Assembly (NCBI GenBank): GCA_958496175.1
Contig: OY292275.1
Coordinates: 38,579,701 to 38,643,700, forward strand
DNA length: 64,000 nucleotides
Source of the DNA: Sisyra terminalis
Lineage: Eukaryota > Arthropoda > Insecta > Neuroptera > Sisyridae
Direction of reading: 5' to 3'
In this document: positions 39,345 to 50,300 of the stretch, piece after piece
Position numbering within the stretch: position 1 is the stretch's first letter
How the letters are laid out: every line of letters starts with the position of its first letter
Translations under genes and position numbers: made by a program
Notes under the pieces: generated by a model
The model's database searches: none
What the model saw: only the letters and a program-made list of their open reading frames with translations
What the model was told of the DNA's origin: nothing

Positions 39345-39953
39345 ATGGATCACAGCGTGAAAGCGATGAATTCCCACCGGAGGGTGGCGTGGGCCCGGTT
39401 ATTAAATCGCCATCGTTTTGAAAATGATGAGCTAGAATTACTGTATCAGAGATACATATTTAAGCTGCAACATTCAAGCGTGGCAAGTGTTGTGGCGTTG
39501 TTCGTGATTTTGACGGCATTACTGGCGAATTTGAGCTTCATTTATGCCCAGACACTAACCGCCCAAAACGTTTACCACGCGGTGCACTGTTTACTGTTTG
39601 CCGTGCTACTGTTGTTTCTAAATACGCGATTGATGCAGGATGCTTATTTGTTATGGGTTTGTTATGCAATTTTATTTTTCTGTGCAACTTTTTGTGCGGT
39701 CGCGTTGCCCCTGGGCGAAATTCCGCCAACCACCGATGATCCGGGCGGTGGTTTGAGTGCTCCGGTTCGTCTTGAAACGCGTCGTGTAATTTCCGAAGGC
39801 GTTTGGCAAGTGGTTTTTGTCGTTTTCTTAGCGTATGCTATGATGCCGCTAAAAACATGGGTCGCTGCAATCTTCGGATGTCTTTTACCAATTGTTCATA
39901 TGGCTATTGCTGCCGTTTTTTATCAAGAGTTCCCACATCTGACATGGCAACAA
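39345..39953 (+). CDS. rut: Adenylate cyclase (rutabaga-type), coding exon 1
   Basis: First 203 codons of the Ca2+/calmodulin-responsive membrane adenylate cyclase that makes cAMP from ATP and acts in olfactory learning in flies. The exon encodes the cytoplasmic N-terminus (residues 1-44) and most of the first membrane cassette. Hydrophobic segments lie at about 46-68, 75-92, 100-121, 150-168 and 170-193. The ATG at 39345 is the first Met after an in-frame TGA at 39333 and has G at -3 and +4. The exon ends with TGG CAA CAA followed by the consensus donor GTAAGT, phase 0. The sequence is markedly more GC-rich than its surroundings. The ORF continues past the donor only by readthrough. Confidence 0.88.
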
Positions 39954-40869
39954 GTAAGTATCAAATACATACCTTTAGTTTCACCCTCAACGTGCTGTTT
40001 TAAATTAAATAAATATTCAGAGAATTACATAATTATTTACACTTGAAAGCAACTAATTTAAAACACCTTCACTTTAGAACTCTAAAACATATTTACCTGT
40101 AAAAAAATATTTGCCTCTTTTTTAGTATTTAAATAAAGTTAACGCTAACTATGAGTTAATTTTTATGTATTCAGTTAGAGTCCTGACAATGTTAATTAAA
40201 TTTAATTTTATTCTGTTAATTATTATTCCAAAGAAGATTTTTGTTTCGTTCTTTTGCGTCATACTTTAAAAATAAAATTAATTTGGTATTAACATATTAT
40301 ACCTTAATACCTGGTTTCCTCGAAAATAACACCTGTCAGAAAATTCAGGAATATTTTTAATATAATGTCTAACTTAATTGAAAATAAGATCTGATGGAAA
40401 TGATCTAATCGAATTTTCGGATTTAAATTCTCATTAATTTAGTGTTATTTAGTTAATTTTCAACTAAGTAATAATGACTCATTATTTTGTTGGCTTGTGG
40501 TTTTTTGCCGAATTTACAGTTTTAGTAGGAAAAATTGACATTTTAGTACCTACTTAAATTTAAAATTCATGCCAAAACGCATGGAAGAGTCATGGCGTTT
40601 GAGCACCAAATACTTTACGTAATATGAGTTCTTTGTATTTTATAATGCTCTATCATTTATAAATAATATTCACAAATTTAGCCGTGCTGACTTTTCTATT
40701 TTCAACGAAATCTGCATAAATATTTTATTATTATATATTGAAAGCCGAAGACATTTTTTGCCTATCAAACAAACTTTTTTATGTTCCTAAGAAAGAATGT
40801 AAAGGGTAATGATACTTATAAGATCTCTTGATTGAACATTCCCAAAATCCCAAACCGCACTTCCGAACT
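39954..40869. other. rutabaga intron, unique part before the Penelope-like insertion
   Basis: AT-rich intron sequence with no exon or repeat recognised. It ends at the 10-bp direct repeat GATAAATATA (40870-40879). Confidence 0.6.
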
Positions 40870-40924
40870 GATAAATATACTGTGTATACAATATATAAAA
40901 TATATTGCAGTTCAATTTATGTAG

Positions 40925-41030
40925 TATAATTTAATACAATAATATACAAAATCAATACAATAATATACAAATTTAATATAATAATATACAAATTTAATAT
41001 AATAATATATAAACTCAATATAATAATATT
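40925..41030 (-). repeat. AT-rich 21-bp tandem repeat in Penelope-like 3' UTR (inverted copy)
   Basis: About five imperfect units of roughly 21 bp built on TATTATATTAAATTTGTA (minus strand). The same array stands at 44345-44452 and 47146-47253. It reads as a run of YYIKFVYY in one frame by accident. Confidence 0.7.
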
Positions 41031-41084
41031 TAAAAAAACCATACCTCCAACATAAATTTGAACAGAAGTTCAAACAAAAATATT

Positions 41085-41146
41085 CGTGACGTATTACCCA
41101 GATACGTATTTCGATTGCCAAGCAATCTTCATCAGTGGTCATCGAG
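41085..41146 (-). ncRNA. Hammerhead-ribozyme-like motif, inverted copy
   Basis: Same motif as in the full copy, read on the minus strand. CTGATGA is at 41135-41129, and the predicted cleavage lies after the C complementary to 41101. See the full-copy entry for the structure. Confidence 0.55.
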
Positions 41147-41155
41147 TAGCTTGGA

Positions 41156-43454
41156 TCACTCCGTAACTTCTATGTGATGATTCACAAAATAATCACGGAT
41201 TGACCTCAATTTATATGTCGTGCCTTTCTCTTTTTGCGATGTGGTTATGGAGGGGGGTGTGTTCCCAAATTTCTTTACTTTCACCAAATCCTTCGTAAGC
41301 AACCCGAAAAGTGCCGAATTTTGAATTGGACCATTCTCCCAATTTAGTACCTTTCCCTTTCTCTTAACAATTTCTATGCTTTCGAGTGCATCCAATCTGT
41401 TTGTGCGGTGAACATTTTTTAGAAGTCTAACTTCTGCAAATGTATGCCCTGTTTCCAGTGCATGTTCTGCCACACATGATTTTTCCACTCTTGCATATTT
41501 TATGTTTGCCAGATGTTCCTTATACCTAACCCCTATTTGTCTTCTAGTCTGACCGACGTAGCTTTTATCACAGCCCGTGCAAGGGATTTCATAAATTCCT
41601 GATTTTTGTATGTCCGGAATTTTATCTTTGGAACCATTGAAAAATCCACCCAACTTTTTGGTTGTATATCCCGCCTTTATTCCAAACTGTTTCCATATCC
41701 TTTCGATTTTTTGGGAAATCCCTGGATAATAAGTTAACACAGACCAACGGTCTTCTGGTCCTTCCATCGTTCGTAAAGTGGTTGCTGATAATTTTTTCCT
41801 CCAAAGAGCCCTTTTGAGAATTCTGTCTACAATTTTGGTAGAGTATCCATTAAAGGTCGCCACACCTTTAATGTATTCTAATTCTTTTGTGAACAGATTC
41901 TTTGCCAGAGGTACATTTACGAGTCGGTTTATCAAGGAATGGAAAACAGCCAGTTTATGGCTATTATGACATACGGATTCAGCCATAACATATCTATCTA
42001 CATGTGTTGGTTTTCTATAGATGTCAAAAACCAGGTTGCCCTGGTTTCTGGTTATTTTCAAGTCTAAGAATGGTAAACTACCATCTTTTTCTCTTTCTAC
42101 CGTAAATGTTATGCCAGGCTGTATTGCGTTAAGATAATCCAAGAACTTGTCCGGATCTATTGTCCCTTCATTATAAATAGCAAAAACGTCGTCAACATAT
42201 CTGTACCAAACCCTAGGAAAATTATCACAATTTCGTTTCGCCTGCAGTTCGAAGTTGCTCATAAACAAATTTGCCAGGAACGGTGACAAAGGATTGCCCA
42301 TGGCCGTGCCTTGTGTTTGTCGGTAATATGAACCTCTGAATTGAAAAATAGTTTGGTTCATGCAATCTTTTGTTAATCTAACATATTCATCTAACTCTGG
42401 TTGTGGGATATTGTTCTTTTTTAACCAAATTTCTAACAAAACCATTGTTAAACTGATAGGAACACTAGGGAACAGAGCACTAACATCAAAAGATATCAAA
42501 CGTTCCGTGTCTTTTAGTTTAACGTCTTTGATTCTTTCTACCAATTCCAAATTATTTTTTATTGAAAAACCTTCAGGTGCCCTTAGGTTGTTGAAACGTT
42601 TACATAACCATTTGGCCAATAAGTACGTCGGAGCGTTCATACCCGCAACAATAGGACGCATTTGATTGCCTGGTTTGTGTATTTTCGGTAAGCAATACAA
42701 TCTGGGTACTGATGGATTTGAGAGTTGTAGGTTTAAACGGTCACTTTTCTCTACTAGATTTTTACAACTAGCGAGAGCCTCCTTGACATCACGAATCATC
42801 CCCGGTAGAGGATCTTTTGTGATTCTGATGTAAGGACCTTCCTCCAGCAGTTTCCCAACTCTACCATCATAGTCATCTTTATCCATTATGACTATGCAAT
42901 TTCCCTTGTCTGCTTTTGTATAAAACACATTTTTTGATTTTAAATTTTTAACCATTTTATTATCGTTGTCTTTATGTTTTACACCAGTAAATTTCTGCAC
43001 TACATTTAAACAACTGCGCCTAATGTACTGTTTTTCCTCATCTGGCAAACTCTTGATTGCAGATTCAACATCTACAATCAATTGTTCAGTTGGGATAGTA
43101 CATGGAGCCGGAGAGAATTTCAATCCTCTTTCGAGGTATTTCAATTCTTGGTCCGAAAATTTGGTTTTAGATAGGTTAGTTACGAGGTTTTGCGTATGGA
43201 ATTCTGTATCAGCTTTCCTTTGTGTCCCTTTATTTGTTTTCAAAGTTTTGAATTTCCTTTTCAGTTTTATATGCTTGAGCTGCAATTTATGCTCAATCAC
43301 CCTGTACATATGACGGGTTTTTTCAAGCATAAGTTCAAAATCCAGATTATTAAGTTTGGCGGTCAACTCCAAACTTAATCTGTATGCCTGTAGTTCTAAT
43401 TCACTGCGTTTGCTGAACAGAGCCCTTATCTCCCACTTCAACCATTTAAGTTTA
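41156..43454 (-). pseudogene. Penelope-like RT/GIY-YIG ORF, 5'-truncated inverted copy
   Basis: This copy keeps 765 of the 825 residues of the full ORF, from KLKWLKWEIR to the stop, with no frameshift. The first 60 codons and the ATG are missing; the open frame runs a few codons into the adjoining partial copy without gaining an ATG. All reverse transcriptase and endonuclease motifs are present, but without its start it should not be expressed normally. The breakpoint with the next copy falls exactly between 43454 and 43455 with no extra bases. Confidence 0.85.
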
Positions 43455-44535
43455 CGTAAATGTACCTCTGGCAAAGAATCTGTTCACAAAAGAATTAGAA
43501 TACATTAAAGGTGTGGCGACCTTTAATGGATACTCTACCAAAATTGTAGACAGAATTCTCAAAAGGGCTCTTTGGAGGAAAAAATTATCAGCAACCACTT
43601 TACGAACGATGGAAGGACCAGAAGACCGTTGGTCTGTGTTAACTTATTATCCAGGGATTTCCCAAAAAATCGAAAGGATATGGAAACAGTTTGGAATAAA
43701 GGCGGGATATACAACCAAAAAGTTGGGTGGATTTTTCAATGGTTCCAAAGATAAAATTCCGGACATACAAAAATCAGGAATTTATGAAATCCCTTGCACG
43801 GGCTGTGATAAAAGCTACGTCGGTCAGACTAGAAGACAAATAGGGGTTAGGTATAAGGAACATCTGGCAAACATAAAATATGCAAGAGTGGAAAAATCAT
43901 GTGTGGCAGAACATGCACTGGAAACAGGGCATACATTTGCAGAAGTTAGACTTCTAAAAAATGTTCACCGCACAAACAGATTGGATGCACTCGAAAGCAT
44001 AGAAATTGTTAAGAGAAAGGGAAAGGTACTAAATTGGGAGAATGGTCCAATTCAAAATTCGGCACTTTTCGGGTTGCTTACGAAGGATTTGGTGAAAGTA
44101 AAGAAATTTGGGAACACACCCCCCTCCATAACCACATCGCAAAAAGAGAAAGGCACGACATATAAATTGAGGTCAATCCGTGATTATTTTGTGAATCATC
44201 ACATAGAAGTTACGGAGTGATCCAAGCTACTCGATGACCACTGATGAAGATTGCTTGGCAATCGAAATACGTATCTGGGTAATACGTCACGAATATTTTT
44301 GTTTGAACTTCTGTTCAAATTTATGTTGGAGGTATGGTTTTTTTAAATATTATTATATTGAGTTTATATATTATTATATTAAATTTGTATATTATTATAT
44401 TAAATTTGTATATTATTGTATTGATTTTGTATATTATTGTATTAAATTATACTACATAAATTGAACTGCAATATATTTTATATATTGTATACACAGTATA
44501 ACTGTTCAAAGTCAGCGAAAAAATCTTATTTGGAT
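43455..44535 (+). mobile_element. Partial 3' copy of the Penelope-like element (pseudo-LTR)
   Basis: Matches 46256-47336 of the full copy at a constant offset of 2801 bp. It encodes the last part of the ORF, including the whole GIY-YIG domain (to the stop at 44220), then the ribozyme motif and the AT-rich repeats. It joins the full copy directly at 44535/44536. In Penelope of Drosophila virilis such an upstream partial copy supplies the promoter for the complete copy; the same role here is an inference. Confidence 0.85.
44230..44291 (+). ncRNA. Hammerhead-ribozyme-like motif, partial copy
   Basis: CTGATGA at 44241-44247, stem GATTGC/GCAATC, GAAA, then ATACGTATC with predicted cleavage after 44275. 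It stands upstream of the full copy's ORF, so cleavage here would set a 5' end about 270 nt before its ATG. Confidence 0.6.
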
Positions 44536-44543
44536 TATACACA

Positions 44544-47021
44544 ATGGCAGCAGGGCCACAAACGCTGTTCAATAAATTTCACAAAACTACTATGGCAATC
44601 AAGTCATTGTCAGCCGATATATCTTTCTTGCAAAGATGTAAAGGAGAAGGGGTGTTTCCGAAATTCATTTCGTTAAAGGGACCAAAAAACAATGAAAGGG
44701 CAAACAAGGCTGTCGAAGCAGCTAAACTTAAATGGTTGAAGTGGGAGATAAGGGCTCTGTTCAGCAAACGCAGTGAATTAGAACTACAGGCATACAGATT
44801 AAGTTTGGAGTTGACCGCCAAACTTAATAATCTGGATTTTGAACTTATGCTTGAAAAAACCCGTCATATGTACAGGGTGATTGAGCATAAATTGCAGCTC
44901 AAGCATATAAAACTGAAAAGGAAATTCAAAACTTTGAAAACAAATAAAGGGACACAAAGGAAAGCTGATACAGAATTCCATACGCAAAACCTCGTAACTA
45001 ACCTATCTAAAACCAAATTTTCGGACCAAGAATTGAAATACCTCGAAAGAGGATTGAAATTCTCTCCGGCTCCATGTACTATCCCAACTGAACAATTGAT
45101 TGTAGATGTTGAATCTGCAATCAAGAGTTTGCCAGATGAGGAAAAACAGTACATTAGGCGCAGTTGTTTAAATGTAGTGCAGAAATTTACTGGTGTAAAA
45201 CATAAAGACAACGATAATAAAATGGTTAAAAATTTAAAATCAAAAAATGTGTTTTATACAAAAGCAGACAAGGGAAATTGCATAGTCATAATGGATAAAG
45301 ATGACTATGATGGTAGAGTTGGGAAACTGCTGGAGGAAGGTCCTTACATCAGAATCACAAAAGATCCTCTACCGGGGATGATTCGTGATGTCAAGGAGGC
45401 TCTCGCTAGTTGTAAAAATCTAGTAGAGAAAAGTGACCGTTTAAACCTACAACTCTCAAATCCATCAGTACCCAGATTGTATTGCTTACCGAAAATACAC
45501 AAACCAGGCAATCAAATGCGTCCTATTGTTGCGGGTATGAACGCTCCGACGTACTTATTGGCCAAATGGTTATGTAAACGTTTCAACAACCTAAGGGCAC
45601 CTGAAGGTTTTTCAATAAAAAATAATTTGGAATTGGTAGAAAGAATCAAAGACGTTAAACTAAAAGACACGGAACGTTTGATATCTTTTGATGTTAGTGC
45701 TCTGTTCCCTAGTGTTCCTATCAGTTTAACAATGGTTTTGTTAGAAATTTGGTTAAAAAAGAACAATATCCCACAACCAGAGTTAGATGAATATGTTAGA
45801 TTAACAAAAGATTGCATGAACCAAACTATTTTTCAATTCAGAGGTTCATATTACCGACAAACACAAGGCACGGCCATGGGCAATCCTTTGTCACCGTTCC
45901 TGGCAAATTTGTTTATGAGCAACTTCGAACTGCAGGCGAAACGAAATTGTGATAATTTTCCTAGGGTTTGGTACAGATATGTTGACGACGTTTTTGCTAT
46001 TTATAATGAAGGGACAATAGATCCGGACAAGTTCTTGGATTATCTTAACGCAATACAGCCTGGCATAACATTTACGGTAGAAAGAGAAAAAGATGGTAGT
46101 TTACCATTCTTAGACTTGAAAATAACCAGAAACCAGGGCAACCTGGTTTTTGACATCTATAGAAAACCAACACATGTAGATAGATATGTTATGGCTGAAT
46201 CCGTATGTCATAATAGCCATAAACTGGCTGTTTTCCATTCCTTGATAAACCGACTCGTAAATGTACCTCTGGCAAAGAATCTGTTCACAAAAGAATTAGA
46301 ATACATTAAAGGTGTGGCGACCTTTAATGGATACTCTACCAAAATTGTAGACAGAATTCTCAAAAGGGCTCTTTGGAGGAAAAAATTATCAGCAACCACT
46401 TTACGAACGATGGAAGGACCAGAAGACCGTTGGTCTGTGTTAACTTATTATCCAGGGATTTCCCAAAAAATCGAAAGGATATGGAAACAGTTTGGAATAA
46501 AGGCGGGATATACAACCAAAAAGTTGGGTGGATTTTTCAATGGTTCCAAAGATAAAATTCCGGACATACAAAAATCAGGAATTTATGAAATCCCTTGCAC
46601 GGGCTGTGATAAAAGCTACGTCGGTCAGACTAGAAGACAAATAGGGGTTAGGTATAAGGAACATCTGGCAAACATAAAATATGCAAGAGTGGAAAAATCA
46701 TGTGTGGCAGAACATGCACTGGAAACAGGGCATACATTTGCAGAAGTTAGACTTCTAAAAAATGTTCACCGCACAAACAGATTGGATGCACTCGAAAGCA
46801 TAGAAATTGTTAAGAGAAAGGGAAAGGTACTAAATTGGGAGAATGGTCCAATTCAAAATTCGGCACTTTTCGGGTTGCTTACGAAGGATTTGGTGAAAGT
46901 AAAGAAATTTGGGAACACACCCCCCTCCATAACCACATCGCAAAAAGAGAAAGGCACGACATATAAATTGAGGTCAATCCGTGATTATTTTGTGAATCAT
47001 CACATAGAAGTTACGGAGTGA
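44544..47021 (+). CDS. Penelope-like reverse transcriptase with GIY-YIG endonuclease, 825 aa
   Basis: Complete ORF of the full-length copy; its product copies element RNA and nicks the target. A basic N-terminal region (about 60-140) precedes the Penelope-type FYTKADKGNCIVIM (237-250) and RLYCLPKIHKPG (311-322). Reverse transcriptase motifs follow: SFDVSALFPSVP with aspartate D383, QGTAMGNPLSPFLANLFM (441-458) and the catalytic YVDD at 479-482. The GIY-YIG nuclease has GIYEIPCTGC (679-688) and SYVGQTRRQIGVRYKEH (691-707), with acidic residues in ESIE (751-754). Between these, C685, C688, H724 and H730 give the CCHH arrangement typical of Penelope endonucleases. No stop or frameshift is present. 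The ATG at 44544 lies only 8 bp from the copy's left end. Confidence 0.95.
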   Translation: MAAGPQTLFNKFHKTTMAIKSLSADISFLQRCKGEGVFPKFISLKGPKNNERANKAVEAAKLKWLKWEIRALFSKRSELELQAYRLSLELTAKLNNLDFELMLEKTRHMYRVIEHKLQLKHIKLKRKFKTLKTNKGTQRKADTEFHTQNLVTNLSKTKFSDQELKYLERGLKFSPAPCTIPTEQLIVDVESAIKSLPDEEKQYIRRSCLNVVQKFTGVKHKDNDNKMVKNLKSKNVFYTKADKGNCIVIMDKDDYDGRVGKLLEEGPYIRITKDPLPGMIRDVKEALASCKNLVEKSDRLNLQLSNPSVPRLYCLPKIHKPGNQMRPIVAGMNAPTYLLAKWLCKRFNNLRAPEGFSIKNNLELVERIKDVKLKDTERLISFDVSALFPSVPISLTMVLLEIWLKKNNIPQPELDEYVRLTKDCMNQTIFQFRGSYYRQTQGTAMGNPLSPFLANLFMSNFELQAKRNCDNFPRVWYRYVDDVFAIYNEGTIDPDKFLDYLNAIQPGITFTVEREKDGSLPFLDLKITRNQGNLVFDIYRKPTHVDRYVMAESVCHNSHKLAVFHSLINRLVNVPLAKNLFTKELEYIKGVATFNGYSTKIVDRILKRALWRKKLSATTLRTMEGPEDRWSVLTYYPGISQKIERIWKQFGIKAGYTTKKLGGFFNGSKDKIPDIQKSGIYEIPCTGCDKSYVGQTRRQIGVRYKEHLANIKYARVEKSCVAEHALETGHTFAEVRLLKNVHRTNRLDALESIEIVKRKGKVLNWENGPIQNSALFGLLTKDLVKVKKFGNTPPSITTSQKEKGTTYKLRSIRDYFVNHHIEVTE

Positions 47022-47030
47022 TCCAAGCTA

Positions 47031-47092
47031 CTCGATGACCACTGATGAAGATTGCTTGGCAATCGAAATACGTATCTGGGTAATACGTCACG
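47031..47092 (+). ncRNA. Hammerhead-ribozyme-like motif, full copy
   Basis: Located 10 bp after the RT stop codon. The core CTGATGA (47042-47048) is followed by an extra A, a 6-bp stem GATTGC/GCAATC with loop TTG, and GAAA (47065-47068). The last A begins ATAC, which pairs with GTAT, and the C at 47076 would be the cleavage site. CCA before the core pairs with TGG after the cleavage site as the inner part of stem I. Stem III has no loop (ATACGTAT is a palindrome), as in minimal type I motifs thought to work as dimers. Hammerhead motifs are known from Penelope-like elements. Activity is not shown by sequence alone. Confidence 0.6.
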
Positions 47093-47346
47093 AATATTTT
47101 TGTTTGAACTTCTGTTCAAATTTATGTTGGAGGTATGGTTTTTTTAAATATTATTATATTGAGTTTATATATTATTATATTAAATTTGTATATTATTATA
47201 TTAAATTTGTATATTATTGTATTGATTTTGTATATTATTGTATTAAATTATACTACATAAATTGAACTGCAATATATTTTATATATTGTATACACAGTAT
47301 AACTGTTCAAAGTCAGCGAAAAAATCTTATTTGGATGATAAATATA

Positions 47347-50300
47347 GTTCACCTTTTCATATTCCCTGACTTAAGTTTTGTTAAATAAATACAAGATTTT
47401 AGTGATTTTTAGTAACTGCCATCATACTTATTCTTGATACAACCAACCCAAACTTTTATTATTTAAATTTAAAAAAAATCGAAAACATATCAGAAATGTA
47501 TATTGGTAAGGAGTTGCAATAGTTTCTCTTATCCTTTCGTTTCAATTAAACGGTAACATAAGAATTGATTTCTTTTTCAAAATTATTGTTACGCAATTGT
47601 TTCGTAACGAAATTTAGTAAGTAATTTTTATGGGTATTGTCCATTACCTCAAATATCATTTAAAAAAAATTACATTTTTTTCTTTCTTATTCTAAATAAA
47701 ATGAAACTTGTATGTAAAAATAATTATTTTTTATGTAAATGCTTTCAATTAATTAGTTAATTCAATTAGTTATTTTAGTTTTTATACCTTTTACTTTTTT
47801 TTGAATTATCTGTGTGTGTGTGTGTATATGTTTTTTTTTATATTTTTTATTGTTATTGTTATGATAAGAAAAGTGTATAAAAAATTGAATATTTTCTGTA
47901 AAATTAAATAGAAGAGGTCATAAACCTTCCGTAGGAAAAAATCCCTATCAATTTATAAAATCTTTTATGATGTGGAATTAATTATTATCTATCAATATGT
48001 TATAAATTGCTGATTATATTCAATTACAATTATGTACTTGTTTATAACGCCCTTGGTGTAATTTTGTTGTATTCAATACGTCTAAAACAAAGTTTAATGA
48101 ATATATTTTACGCAAAATTGATTTCATAACTTCGGTCGTGATCAAAGGGGAATTAAAAATTTTGTAAAACGCAAAAAAAAAGTATGTTAAAATTATGAAA
48201 GTCTGAGATTGAATGATTTATGTGCATCAGTTATTAGACACATATTATTTTTGTATTAGTAATGGAAATCAAAATACATAAACATGAACAAATCCCGCAA
48301 AATATGACTTAATAATTATATTTATAGCGATTTTTTTAATGAAAGCATCAAATACTTTTTTGAATTATTTGCCCATGTTTCATTAATTGAAGTATCGTTC
48401 GTGATATAACCAAGTGTACTGCAAATGTTGGGGTGATAGAGTAACGATATACACCTAAATTTTATGATCACGTTATTTGCCGCTAGCTTTCCTATTATAT
48501 AATTTCAGAATAAATTATAATACAAAACGTGAATGGAGTTACGAACTTATAATTTTCGTAAAGGCAAGTATATTTCTAATAAAGTGGCCAGTAATTCTAA
48601 TATGTTTAGTCATATTATGCACTAATCATGGGAATAATATCAAGCTCCAAAATTATTAAATCTTGCTTAAATATTGCCAAATGTCATTATGCGGATGAAA
48701 GTTTGTAACCTTTTCAAAAAAAATATCCTCAATTGAATTGCGTTTTGTAAATTTGTTAAAGAAAGTTTTATCAAAGCTTTTATATTTATTATGTAATATA
48801 TCACTTCCGTTTTTTTTTCTATACTTTTATCTAAAACAAATGGTTATATATAACAGAATAGTGTTTTTAATTGCCAAATTAATAAAAAGTAAATTTTTAT
48901 ACTATACTTATACAATTTTTATACTTTTAAATGTTTTTGCAATACCTAGTCCTTAAAAAGATATACAGTAGATGTATAATACGAATAAACTGACACTGGA
49001 TCCAGCCTGAATTATCAAAATTTTCGCATTTTTGTAGTCAAGAAAAGTTTTTTCGCTGGACCCGAATTACGGGTGATTCGGATTCTTAATTTACGAATCA
49101 TTACAGCTTTACAAGTGTGCTTTTTTATTTTGTTGAGATTTTCCTTATAGTAGCGCCTCAACAATGTAACCTCTCGGCTTATTGTGATTCCTGGGTTCCT
49201 ATTTCACCTTATTAAGACCGATTAGCTGTGTGAACCTCAGTAATCGGCGTACTAGATGTTTGTCGATTATTGATGTTCCAGGATTTTTTATCCTTGTTCC
49301 TTATGTCTGATATACATCCCACATTGGTGTAGATAATCCATACCATAGATTTTTCCCATAAGGGGAGATCCATTAATAACGTGAGACAATTTTAGCTATT
49401 TTTCGACTTACCCTGTCCCCTTGGTAAGATTTCGTGAAATTTTCTTCGGCCCGTGTTTCTATTATCACGTGAGATTTTTTAAAATGCGTACTGGCAATAG
49501 AAATCTGTCTTTCGAGTACATTAAATTTATTTAAATGATCAATTTTTAAAAAATACGTGTTATTTGCCGAGACCATCCTCTCCCCCAGGTGAAATTTTTG
49601 CTCTTATCCCCTTCCCCCTAAGCGCTTCACGTTATAAATGCATGCTGCATAAATATCAGCTACATGACTGCTACTTTACGTTGAAAGTTTTTTTTTATAT
49701 TTCCGACAGTTTAGTTAAAACTTTTAATAAATTTTATTTAACATCACATTGGAATTACGTTTCATTTTGTTTTTTAGATAGTTTATAGGAAATGTGGTAT
49801 TTTTTTAAAGTATTTTGCTCTGCTTGGTGGTATATTTCAAATGTTTCTCACATGGTCAAGTGTTAAAATTCTTCCCCGCGTCATCTATGCCAGGCGAGGT
49901 TATTTAAAACGGAGTAGTTTAGTCCAGGATATCAATTCGCTTTGTTCTTTTTTCCGTAAGACTATCCATTTTTGCTTTAACAACATCAAGTAGGAATACT
50001 TTTTGCAGAATGATTACTTTGTATCTTATCATCCAATCGTTTATATTTATTTCTTCATTGTATAATATTGAAAAATAATATAGGCCAAGGAAAATAAATC
50101 ATTTTTAAATGTATTCTGTAACATTAGTTTATTTTACTTTATGCTACTACAAGTAAATCATCTATGATATCATTTTTACGACGTAAAATTTTCGTGACAG
50201 GAGTTAAAATAGATTTGTATTGATCGAAGATAATAATGTTATGATAAAAATTAGATTAGGTAAAATGAATATCGAGTACCTATATTCTTTAAAGCAATTA

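Larger units (their letters stand above)
40880..47336. mobile_element. Composite Penelope-like element (three joined copies)
   Basis: A 6457-bp insertion is flanked by the direct repeat GATAAATATA at 40870-40879 and 47337-47346. It contains a minus-strand copy lacking about the first 188 bp (40880-43454), a partial 3' copy (43455-44535) and a full copy (44536-47336, 2801 bp). The partial copy and the last 1081 bp of the full copy form direct repeats, the pseudo-LTR layout known for Penelope elements, which often carry inverted partial copies. The left end stops about 39 bp short of the full 3' end. The encoded proteins are identical over all shared residues (235 and 765 aa), so the insertion is young. 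It lies inside the first coding intron of rutabaga. Confidence 0.9.

Noticed and set aside
40046..40046. Extension of the rutabaga ORF to 233 codons
   Set aside because: The last 30 codons lie beyond a consensus GTAAGT donor and are intronic; conserved sequence resumes at 54011 in phase.
44234..44464. 76-codon ORF repeated in all Penelope-like copies
   Set aside because: It overlaps the ribozyme motif and the AT-rich tandem repeat; its YYIKFVYY run is translated simple repeat, not a second protein.
44864..45211. Opposite-strand ORFs of 80-115 codons inside the Penelope-like RT gene
   Set aside because: They are shadows of the 825-codon ORF and appear identically in each copy only because the DNA is repeated.
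47811..47830. TG microsatellite
   Set aside because: Too short (about eight units) to be notable.
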